Under the pieces are notes generated by a model. That model did no database searches and was not told the origin of the DNA. It saw nothing but the letters and a program-made list of their open reading frames with translations. From an uncultured Bryobacterales bacterium (GTDB lineage Bacteria > Acidobacteriota > Terriglobia > Bryobacterales > UBA6623), in the NCBI GenBank assembly GCA_946887065.1, contig CAMPKL010000260.1, positions 1 to 5,873 on the forward strand: DNA of 5,873 nucleotides. Reading direction: 5' to 3'. The translations under genes and the position numbers were made by a program. Positions 1 to 5,098 of this stretch are shown piece after piece (position 1 is the first letter of the stretch; every line of letters starts with the position of its first letter).

Positions 1-50
1 GCGTCCCCGGGGAAATGGGGTCAACGCCCTTTAAGGGTCTTCGGGGCGGG

Positions 51-500
51 CTACAGACGCTGCTCCGCGGCGGTGATCTTGGCAAGCCGCCGCGCGTGGC
101 GTTCTTCACCTGAATAGTTAGCCGTCAGAAACGCCTCGACGACTTTCTCAGCGGTGGTGATGCCGATGACGCGGCCGCCCAGGCAGAGGACGTTCATGGC
201 ATCGTGTTCCACTCCCTGCGCGGCCGTATACGTGTCGTGGCACAGCGCCGCCCGGGCGCCTTTGACCTTGTTCGCTGCAATGGAGGCGCCCACTCCCGAG
301 CCGCAGGCGATGATGCCTCGATCGGCGCGCCCGCCGGCTACGCCTTCGGCCACGGCCAGCGAGAAGTCCGGGTAATCGTCCTCCGGATCAACCTGGAACG
401 CGCCAATATCTTCAATTTCGTAGCCCGCCGCTTTCAAGAACCGAATCAGATGCTCTTTCAGAGGAAAGCCCGCGTGGTCGCCGCCGATCAGGATTTTCAT
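51..500 (-). CDS. rpiB: Ribose-5-phosphate isomerase B (RpiB/LacA family)
   Basis: A complete 149-residue protein, the same length as E. coli RpiB. It interconverts ribulose-5-phosphate and ribose-5-phosphate in the cytoplasmic non-oxidative pentose phosphate pathway. Visible motifs are the N-terminal strand 'MKILIGGDHAGF' with D8-H9, the acidic 'DYPDF' (42-46), the phosphate/active-site loop 'CGSGVG' (66-71) with C66 at the position of the E. coli catalytic cysteine, 'IAANKV.G.RAA' (74-85), and 'EHDAMNVLCLGGRVIG' (98-113) with H99 at the ring-opening histidine position. The C-terminal 'YSGEERHARRLAKI.A.E' is also typical. The frame stays open upstream to a GTG at 572, but those 24 residues are proline-rich and unlike the family. 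The ATG at 498-500 has a G-rich stretch (504-508) just upstream and matches the family N-terminus. The gene is divergent from the VWFA gene. The allose-phosphate or galactose-phosphate isomerases of the same family are less likely alternatives. Confidence 0.96.
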   Translation of the reverse strand: MKILIGGDHAGFPLKEHLIRFLKAAGYEIEDIGAFQVDPEDDYPDFSLAVAEGVAGGRADRGIIACGSGVGASIAANKVKGARAALCHDTYTAAQGVEHDAMNVLCLGGRVIGITTAEKVVEAFLTANYSGEERHARRLAKITAAEQRL

Positions 501-620
501 CAGCCCCCGATTGTACTTCGGCTCCGGGGTTGGCGGGGCAGGATTGTCGATTGGACCCGCGGTAACGCGCACGCCAGCCCCGTGGGTTGATATTGTAAGG
601 GCGGCAAGCCGCGCTGACTG

Positions 621-636
621 AGACCGTTAACCGTCT
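621..636. promoter_or_regulatory. Near-palindrome in the rpiB/VWFA divergent region
   Basis: The bases read AGAC-C-GTTAAC-C-GTCT. The two AGAC/GTCT arms are complementary, the centre GTTAAC is itself a palindrome, and only the two C positions break the symmetry. It sits in the 196-base gap between the divergent rpiB and VWFA genes, about 60 bases upstream of the latter's start. That position and shape suit a dimeric repressor site, but no known operator is recognised and chance is possible. I found no convincing -35/-10 pair in this gap. A short GCGGC-AA-GCCGC inverted repeat lies just upstream at 601-612. Confidence 0.2.
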
Positions 637-696
637 TGAGGTAACCTGAGCCGACGCGATGCGATCTAACTCACTAGGATGCTCAAAGGCAACGCG

Positions 697-1875
697 ATGC
701 GGAAAATTTTAGGGATAGGACTTGGCCTCGCCGCCGCGACGGCCGGGCTGCTCGTCTATCAGCAGACGGCTTCGGCGCAGGCCAGCGGCCCGATCGGCGG
801 CCCCCGGCGTCCTCCGATCAGCGGCGAGCCGCGCGCTCCAGGCAGGGCGCCCCAGCCGAACGGCCCCGCCGCCGACGCGCCGATCAACGCTCCTGATTTG
901 CCGCCCATTGAGACACGCGCCCGGCGTCCTGAAGCGGACCCAGGCGAGGTGCCGCTGTTCACCTCCGACACCAACTACGTCACGGTCGATATCTCGGTAG
1001 TCAACAGCGACGGTATTTTCATCCCTGGCATTCCGCAGGGAAACTTCCAGATCTTGGAAGACGGCGTCCCGCAAAAGATCGTCAACTTCGGCATGGGCGA
1101 AGGCGAATCGACGGTCTGTCTGTTGATCGAGTTTTCGAACTTGTTCCAGAGCTTTTGGTCAGAGACTTGGTATCAGACCTTAACCGCCGCTTACGGTTTT
1201 GTCGAGACGCTACGTCCCGAGGACTACGTCGCGGTCGTGGCGTACGACTTGCGTCCGCAAATTCTCACCGACTTCACACAAGATCGGCGGGAGATCCAGT
1301 CCGCCTTGAACACCCTTAAAATCGCGGGATACTCGGAAGCCAATCTGTTCGATGCGCTCGGCGAGATGATCGGCCGTATGAAGGACATCGAAGGCCGCAA
1401 ATCGATCGTTGTTATCGCTTCGGGTCGGGACACCTTCTCCAAGTACAACCTCAAGGAGATTCGCCAGGTCGTTCAGGAGGGCGGCGTCACAGTCCATACA
1501 ATCGGATTGATGCAGGCGCTCCGCGACTGGTATGACAGCCGGGGTTATCTCGGCTCGATCGCGCGCATGGACTTTCTGCAAGCCGACAACCAGATGCGGA
1601 CCTTCGCTCGCGAGTCGGGCGGCCTGTCTTTCTTCCCGCGCTTCTACGGCGAGTTCCCCAGCATCTTCCAAACGTTGAACTACGTGATGCGGAACCAATA
1701 CACGGCCGTCTACCAGCCGAATAACACGGAGCGCAACGGAGAGTTCCGCAAGATCGAAGTGCGTCTCGTCGACCCGCAAGGGCAAGAACTGCGCATTACC
1801 GACGAGAAGGGCAAGCGCGTCAAGTACTCAGTCGTCCACAAGGAAGGCTACGTCGCTCCCCGCGCGGTCGAGTAA
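697..1875 (+). CDS. Exported VWFA-related protein (acidobacterial TIGR03436-type)
   Basis: A 392-residue secreted or periplasmic protein of unknown specific role; VWFA domains usually mediate protein binding. Residues 1-27 form a signal peptide: 'MRK', a hydrophobic Gly/Ala/Leu core (4-20), and 'TASA' before Q28 as a likely cleavage site. A Pro/Arg/Ala-rich linker follows (about 30-85). Next is the family lead-in 'VTVDISVVNSDG', ending in 'NFQILEDGVPQKIVNF' (about 95-131), then the VWFA fold (about 138-275) with 'RPEDYVAVVAYD', 'LFDAL' and 'GRKSIVVIASGRDTFS'. The C-terminus has 'NGEFRKIEVRL' and 'EGYVAP'. The metal-site signature is degraded: E145-F-S-N replaces D-x-S-x-S, N216 sits where a Thr is usual, and 'ASGRD' replaces 'SDGxD'. 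The ATG at 697 is preferred over an in-frame ATG at 679, because AAAGG (685-689) lies at normal spacing and it starts the signal peptide directly. It has no close operon partner. Confidence 0.88.
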   Translation: MRKILGIGLGLAAATAGLLVYQQTASAQASGPIGGPRRPPISGEPRAPGRAPQPNGPAADAPINAPDLPPIETRARRPEADPGEVPLFTSDTNYVTVDISVVNSDGIFIPGIPQGNFQILEDGVPQKIVNFGMGEGESTVCLLIEFSNLFQSFWSETWYQTLTAAYGFVETLRPEDYVAVVAYDLRPQILTDFTQDRREIQSALNTLKIAGYSEANLFDALGEMIGRMKDIEGRKSIVVIASGRDTFSKYNLKEIRQVVQEGGVTVHTIGLMQALRDWYDSRGYLGSIARMDFLQADNQMRTFARESGGLSFFPRFYGEFPSIFQTLNYVMRNQYTAVYQPNNTERNGEFRKIEVRLVDPQGQELRITDEKGKRVKYSVVHKEGYVAPRAVE

Positions 1876-1880
1876 CCGTT

Positions 1881-1894
1881 CGGAACCGGTTCCG
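1881..1894. repeat. Perfect 14-bp palindrome just after the VWFA stop codon
   Basis: CGGAACCGGTTCCG is fully self-complementary and starts five bases after the TAA of the VWFA gene. In RNA it could form a five-pair hairpin with a CCGG loop. An overlapping alternative pairs AACCG (1874-1878) with CGGTT (1887-1891). No T run follows, so it is not a canonical intrinsic terminator. It could slow 3' decay, act with Rho, or be a protein-binding site. These roles are inference; the symmetry is seen directly. Confidence 0.4.
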
Positions 1895-2007
1895 CCTACG
1901 TACAGCCGGCACATTGTTTTAGAGCTGCGACGATCGACGCGCCGTATCTTTATCGCCGAAGGCGGCAATGCGCCGAACCCCTCTCGATGCAGATGTTTTG
2001 CGCGGCG

Positions 2008-2037
2008 TTGACGCTCGCTTTTTTGGACTGGTACTCT
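2008..2037 (+). promoter_or_regulatory. Possible sigma70-type promoter for the receiver gene
   Basis: TTGACG (2008-2013) matches five of six bases of the -35 consensus. It is followed after 18 bases by TACTCT (2032-2037), a weak three-of-six -10 match. The spacer contains a T6 run, which can bend DNA or help melting. If real, transcription would begin near 2044-2048, at the edge of the 17-bp palindrome. The -10 match is poor and acidobacterial promoters are not well characterised. Confidence 0.25.
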
Positions 2038-2047
2038 GCCATACCTG

Positions 2048-2064
2048 AGCGGCAATTTGCCGCT
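2048..2064. promoter_or_regulatory. Perfect 17-bp inverted repeat upstream of the receiver gene
   Basis: AGCGGCAA-T-TTGCCGCT has eight-base arms around a single central T and ends 16 bases before the ATG at 2081. As DNA it is a good candidate for an operator bound by a dimeric regulator. As RNA it gives a six-pair GC-rich stem (AGCGGC/GCCGCT) with an AATTT loop close to the translation start, where no clear ribosome-binding site is visible. No T run follows, so termination is unlikely. The repeat is directly visible; its role is inferred. Confidence 0.4.
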
Positions 2065-2080
2065 ATGCCGCGAACGATTC

Positions 2081-2518
2081 ATGCGCCCGAAACAGCCGCG
2101 AATACTTTTGATTGACGACAACCGGCATGGTATGATCGCCCGCCTTGATTTGTTGGAGTCGAAAGGCTTCGACGTCACGACGGCCGCCTCTGGGGCGGGA
2201 GGCCTGCGCGCCTTCGACGAAGGCGAATTCGATGTTGTCGTGACCGACTACAAGATGCCGAAGATGGGCGGGCGAGAAGTGTTGCAGGCGATCCGTGATC
2301 GCCGCCCCCAGGTTCCCGTCGTGATCCTCTCCGGCTGCATCGAGCAGTTGGGACTCAAGGAGGAACTGTCGCAGATCGCTGACGCGGTCCTGTTCAAGGG
2401 ACCAAGCGAATTGGACGATCTTCTTCGCACGGTCTCAAAGCTCGTCAAGCGCGCCGCCGGGTCCGCGTCGCGATCCTCGGAATCGAAAAAAGGGGCTAGT
2501 CTGCGCGGCAGAGCCTAG
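2081..2518 (+). CDS. Single-domain response regulator (CheY-like receiver)
   Basis: A 145-residue cytoplasmic protein consisting of one receiver domain and no output domain. The expected landmarks are present: the acidic pair D12-D13 after 'RILLI', phospho-acceptor D56 in 'VVVTDYKMPKMGG', the switch Ser S84 in 'VVILSG', and conserved Lys K106. The usual K-P dipeptide is K-G here. The domain ends near residue 123 and is followed by a Ser/Arg/Lys-rich tail (about 124-145), probably disordered. It should receive phosphate from a histidine kinase and signal by protein contact, but no kinase gene is in the window. The frame extends upstream to a TTG at 2057, which falls inside a palindrome. The ATG at 2081 starts just before the first beta strand and is preferred, although no good Shine-Dalgarno precedes it. 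The downstream hydrolase begins 10 bases after its stop, so the two are probably one operon. Confidence 0.9.
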   Translation: MRPKQPRILLIDDNRHGMIARLDLLESKGFDVTTAASGAGGLRAFDEGEFDVVVTDYKMPKMGGREVLQAIRDRRPQVPVVILSGCIEQLGLKEELSQIADAVLFKGPSELDDLLRTVSKLVKRAAGSASRSSESKKGASLRGRA

Positions 2519-2528
2519 GGCCACGATC

Positions 2529-3227
2529 ATGGCGACAGAGATCATTTGGTTGGGACATTCGACGTTCGAGATTCGCCTCGATTCCGGCGCCGTCATCTTG
2601 ATCGATCCTTGGCTGTCGAATCCCAAGTTCCCGACAGGGTACGAGTTGAAGCGTGTTGACCTGCTGTTGATCACGCATGGTCACTCTGACCACATCGCCG
2701 ACGCCGTCTCGACCGCCGAAAAGTTCGAGCCGACGGTTGTCTGCAATTTCGAGATCGGCCTGTGGCTGGGTTCAAAAGGCGTGAAGAATGTCGTCGGTAT
2801 GAACAAAGGCGGCAAGGCCTCAGCGGCGGGATGCACGATCGCCATGGTTCAGGCGCAACACTCCAGTTCCATTCAGGATGGCGACCAAGTCCTCTATGGG
2901 GGCGAGCCCGCCGGCTATGTCGTCAAGACGCCCGATGGCCGCAGCTTCTATCACGCGGGCGATACCAACGTGTTCAGCGACATGGCATTGATCCGTCGAC
3001 TCTACGCGCCGGAATTGGCGATGTTGCCGATCGGCGATCTGTTTACCATGGACCCGCGCGAGGCGGCCGTCGCCTGCGAATTCCTCGGTCCGAAAATGGT
3101 GCTGCCTATGCATTACGGGACATTCCCCCCGCTTGTCGGCACACCGGAGCGGTTGCGGCAGTTCCTAGGTACTTCATCTCCTGTAGAAGTCTTATCGCCC
3201 GAACCGGGCGAAACGATCGCCTGGTAG
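2529..3227 (+). CDS. UPF0173 family metal-dependent hydrolase (metallo-beta-lactamase fold)
   Basis: A complete 232-residue cytoplasmic protein of the UPF0173 (YtkL-like) branch of the metallo-beta-lactamase superfamily. Its substrate is not established. Metal-ligand motifs in order are GHS at 9-11, 'DPWLSNP' (26-32), the signature T-H50-G-H52-S-D54-H55, H111 in 'AQHSSS', 'YGGEPAGYV' (123-131), H142 and D145 in 'YHAGDTN', 'LPIGDLFTMDP' (166-176), and H195 in 'PMHYGTFPP'. All expected ligands are present, so it should be catalytically active. The ATG at 2529 is preceded by AGGG (2517-2520) at eight bases. This site overlaps the stop codon of the receiver gene, suggesting translational coupling. 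A hairpin terminator follows the stop. Hydrolysis of an ester, amide or phospho-bond is all that the fold supports; the link with the receiver suggests nothing specific about substrate. Confidence 0.94.
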   Translation: MATEIIWLGHSTFEIRLDSGAVILIDPWLSNPKFPTGYELKRVDLLLITHGHSDHIADAVSTAEKFEPTVVCNFEIGLWLGSKGVKNVVGMNKGGKASAAGCTIAMVQAQHSSSIQDGDQVLYGGEPAGYVVKTPDGRSFYHAGDTNVFSDMALIRRLYAPELAMLPIGDLFTMDPREAAVACEFLGPKMVLPMHYGTFPPLVGTPERLRQFLGTSSPVEVLSPEPGETIAW

Positions 3228-3240
3228 CTGCAGCAACGAG

Positions 3241-3276
3241 GGCGGGGTCACCTAAACCCCGCCGCCGCTTCTTTTT
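3241..3276 (+). terminator. Hairpin terminator after the UPF0173 gene
   Basis: GGCGGGGT (3241-3248) pairs perfectly with ACCCCGCC (3256-3263) around a seven-base loop, and CTTCTTTTT follows by 3276. The T run is separated from the stem by a few bases (GCCGC), so the match to the intrinsic-terminator model is good but not ideal. It lies between the convergent hydrolase and xylB genes, and the T run overlaps the xylB stop codon. Read on the minus strand, the stem is not followed by T residues, so it probably ends only the rightward transcript efficiently. Confidence 0.7.
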
Positions 3277-4792
3277 AGGCGGAACGGAAGGTATGTTTTA
3301 GCGCGGGGTAAAGAGCCTGATAGGCGCGATGCCCGGCGGCGTATGTCTGCACTAGGTCCGGCTGCGGTTCAACTTGGTCTTTGGCCCGGATGGTCGCGGC
3401 GCACGCTTCCGGCACGGACGAGAACCCGCCCGTGCCTGACATCGCTAGGAGCGCGGCGCCATAGGCCGAACCTTCCTGCGTCTCCAGCGTCGTAATTGGA
3501 CAGCCGAAAATATTGGCCAGCATTCCACGCCAGAACGGACTCTTAGCGCCGCCGCCCGACGCGCGGATCGTTCGCACTTCGATCCCCAGCGACTCGACGA
3601 TATCCAGACAGTCCTTAAGGCTATAGCTAACGCCCTCAACCATCGAGCGCAACAAGTGAGCCCGCGTGTGTTTGGCCGTGAGACCAATCCATCCGCCCCG
3701 GGCGAATGCGTCTAGATGCGGCGTCCGCTCGCCCATCAGGTAGGGCAACCAGTACAATCCTTCGCTTGTCTCCGGGGCGGACGAGGCTTCCGCCATCATC
3801 AAGTCGTAAGCATCCTTGTTCTCCCGCGCCGCTCGAGTGACAAAGTCCGCGCCGAGTTGGTTGCGAAACCATTGCAAGCTCAGCCCCGCGCCCTGCGTGA
3901 CGCCCATCACATGCCATTTGCCGGGCACGGCATGGCAGAAGGTATGGACGCGTCCGGCCGGGTCATAGGCGACCTCATCCATGTGAGAAAACACCACGCC
4001 CGAGGTGCCGATTGTGCAGGAAACCAGCCCGGCCTCGACGATGCCGTTGCCCACCGCGCTAGCGGCTTGATCGCCTGCCCCGGCGACCACAGGCGTCCCC
4101 TTCTTCAGGCCGGTTTCCTTCGCGGCGATCTCGCTGATCTCTCCGGCCAGGTCGCTTGATTCCAGTACCGGCGGCAAAATCCGTTGGTCCACGCCGATTT
4201 TCGAGATAAGCGGTGCGGCCCAGCGCCGATGGACGACATCGTAAAGCGCCGTGCCCGAGGCATCGGATACGTCCTGGGCAAAGTCGCCGGTTAGCCGGAA
4301 CCGCACGTAATCCTTAGGCAGCAACATCGTGCGGGTCTGCTCGTAAGAAGCCGGATCGTGGTCCCGAACCCATAGCAGCTTCGGAGCCGTGAAGCCGGTC
4401 AGCACCGGGTTGGCGGTCTGCTCGAGAATGAAGCCGGCGCCGGCCGTTTGATTCATCCAATCGACTTGTTGTTGGCTGCGCTGATCGCACCAAATCAGCG
4501 CGGGCCGAATCACTTGATGATTCGCGTCCAGCAGCACCAGGCCGTGCATTTGCCCTGAGAAACCGACGCCCGCGACATCTTCGCCGGAGACCTGGGCCTG
4601 GACCAGCGCGAGCCGAATCGCTTCAAACGCCGCACGAACCCAGTCGTCCGGATCTTGCTCCGCCCACAGCGGGCGTTCCATGCGCATGTCCTCGTGCGCC
4701 ACGGTGACGCCGCTCGCGACCTTCCCCGAAGCGTCGACGAGCAGGGCTCGGGAGCCCCCGGTGCCGATATCGATGCCGAGCCAATATTTCAT
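3275..4792 (-). CDS. xylB: Xylulokinase (FGGY family carbohydrate kinase)
   Basis: A complete 505-residue cytoplasmic kinase that phosphorylates D-xylulose with ATP to xylulose-5-phosphate, the entry step into the pentose phosphate pathway. Features in order are the N-terminal phosphate-binding loop 'GIDIGTGGSRALLVD' (6-20), 'GFSGQMHGLVLLD' (77-89), the xylulokinase-specific sugar-pocket signature, 'WCDQRS' (101-106), 'TGFTAPKLLW' (132-141), the catalytic Asp D241 in 'GAGDQAASAVGNG', 'TIGTSGVV' (260-267), and the ATP-site 'ASGGGAKSPFWRGMLAN' (411-427) followed by 'EGSAYGAALLA' (440-450). Length is normal for the family. The frame opens to a TTG at 4807, but the ATG at 4790-4792 gives the family N-terminus. 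The Shine-Dalgarno is weak for either. The gene is divergent from glnN. No xylose isomerase or sugar transporter lies beside it, so D-xylulose as substrate rests on the motifs alone; another ketopentose or polyol is possible. Confidence 0.95.
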   Translation of the reverse strand: MKYWLGIDIGTGGSRALLVDASGKVASGVTVAHEDMRMERPLWAEQDPDDWVRAAFEAIRLALVQAQVSGEDVAGVGFSGQMHGLVLLDANHQVIRPALIWCDQRSQQQVDWMNQTAGAGFILEQTANPVLTGFTAPKLLWVRDHDPASYEQTRTMLLPKDYVRFRLTGDFAQDVSDASGTALYDVVHRRWAAPLISKIGVDQRILPPVLESSDLAGEISEIAAKETGLKKGTPVVAGAGDQAASAVGNGIVEAGLVSCTIGTSGVVFSHMDEVAYDPAGRVHTFCHAVPGKWHVMGVTQGAGLSLQWFRNQLGADFVTRAARENKDAYDLMMAEASSAPETSEGLYWLPYLMGERTPHLDAFARGGWIGLTAKHTRAHLLRSMVEGVSYSLKDCLDIVESLGIEVRTIRASGGGAKSPFWRGMLANIFGCPITTLETQEGSAYGAALLAMSGTGGFSSVPEACAATIRAKDQVEPQPDLVQTYAAGHRAYQALYPALKHTFRSA

Positions 4793-5094
4793 AGGGAAGC
4801 GTCTCAATCCAGTTGCGGCCCACCCAGCGAACGCGTCAGCATATCATACGCGGCGACGGTTGCCGAGCGGCGGAGGAGCGTTCAGGAGTACACTTCTGAA
4901 ATCTCCCGGGCCGCGCTGGTCGAGACGCGATGCACAGCGGTTATTGGGTGTATAAGCAATCCTGATTTCATTTTCGGCGCCGTCGCCAGATAGCTTAGAG
5001 AGAGGCAAAGCTCCGCCTTCATCCGGTCGTCCCCTCGTCGCGGGCGATCGCAGTCTTGAAGGCCGTAGAGATAGATGTGGGGTCCTGAAAAACG
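4793..5094. other. Divergent intergenic region between xylB and glnN
   Basis: I see no conserved protein-coding gene or RNA gene here. Minus-strand frames crossing it read as Arg/Pro-rich peptides with no family resemblance and are taken as chance. For xylB, the minus-strand hexamer TATGAT (4843-4848) is a five-of-six -10 match, about 45 bases from the ATG, but lacks a recognisable -35. For glnN, TATAAG (4951-4956) is a possible -10 about 140 bases from the start, again without a clear -35. The region also holds a 20-bp imperfect palindrome (4881-4900) and a tiny open frame ending at the glnN start. I looked for a sigma54 GG-N10-GC promoter and a glutamine-riboswitch core and found neither convincingly. 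Confidence 0.5.
4881..4900. promoter_or_regulatory. Imperfect 20-bp palindrome, candidate operator
   Basis: The arms read TTCAG-G-AGT and ACT-T-CTGAA around a central AC, so eight of nine arm positions are complementary and the ninth is a G-T pair. It lies about 88 bases upstream of the xylB ATG, roughly 35 bases beyond the possible TATGAT -10, and about 195 bases upstream of glnN. The shape fits a dimeric regulator, with a place suited to an activator of xylB, but I cannot match it to a known box. Confidence 0.3.
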
Positions 5095-5098
5095 GTGA
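5075..5098 (+). CDS. Possible seven-codon leader ORF before glnN
   Basis: An ATG at 5075 opens a frame reading M-W-G-P-E-K-R and stopping at TGA (5096-5098). The stop overlaps the GTG start of glnN in a GTGA arrangement, which is typical of translationally coupled genes. An in-frame TAG sits directly before the ATG, so the frame cannot be longer. The ribosome-binding site is weak (GAAGG at 5058-5062, 12 bases away, or GAG at 5068-5070). So short a frame may be chance. Confidence 0.2.
   Translation: MWGPEKR

Noticed and set aside
1..50. G/C-rich edge sequence with CCCCGGGG (5-12) and CCCTT-T-AAGGG (27-37), considered as an rpiB terminator or an end of a dispersed repeat
   Set aside because: The inverted repeats are very short, there is no T run on the minus strand after rpiB, and no second copy exists in the window. 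Genome-wide repeat counting would be needed.
204..590. A 128-residue plus-strand frame over rpiB
   Set aside because: It is antisense to a complete, conserved isomerase, and its product is low-complexity and Arg-rich.
1210..1785. A 191-residue open frame antisense to the VWFA gene
   Set aside because: It lies wholly inside a gene with a clear signal peptide and family motifs, resembles no protein family, and is expected in GC-rich DNA where stop codons are rare on the opposite strand.
1916..1926. GTTTTAGAGCT, identical to the start of the type II-A CRISPR repeat/guide scaffold
   Set aside because: It occurs once, is followed by unrelated bases, and has no further repeat, spacer array, anti-repeat or cas gene nearby. 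An 11-base match is best taken as coincidence.
4793..5094. Glutamine-responsive riboswitch or sigma54 promoter upstream of glnN
   Set aside because: I could not find the conserved riboswitch core or a GG-N10-GC promoter in a convincing arrangement. A covariance-model search would settle the riboswitch question.
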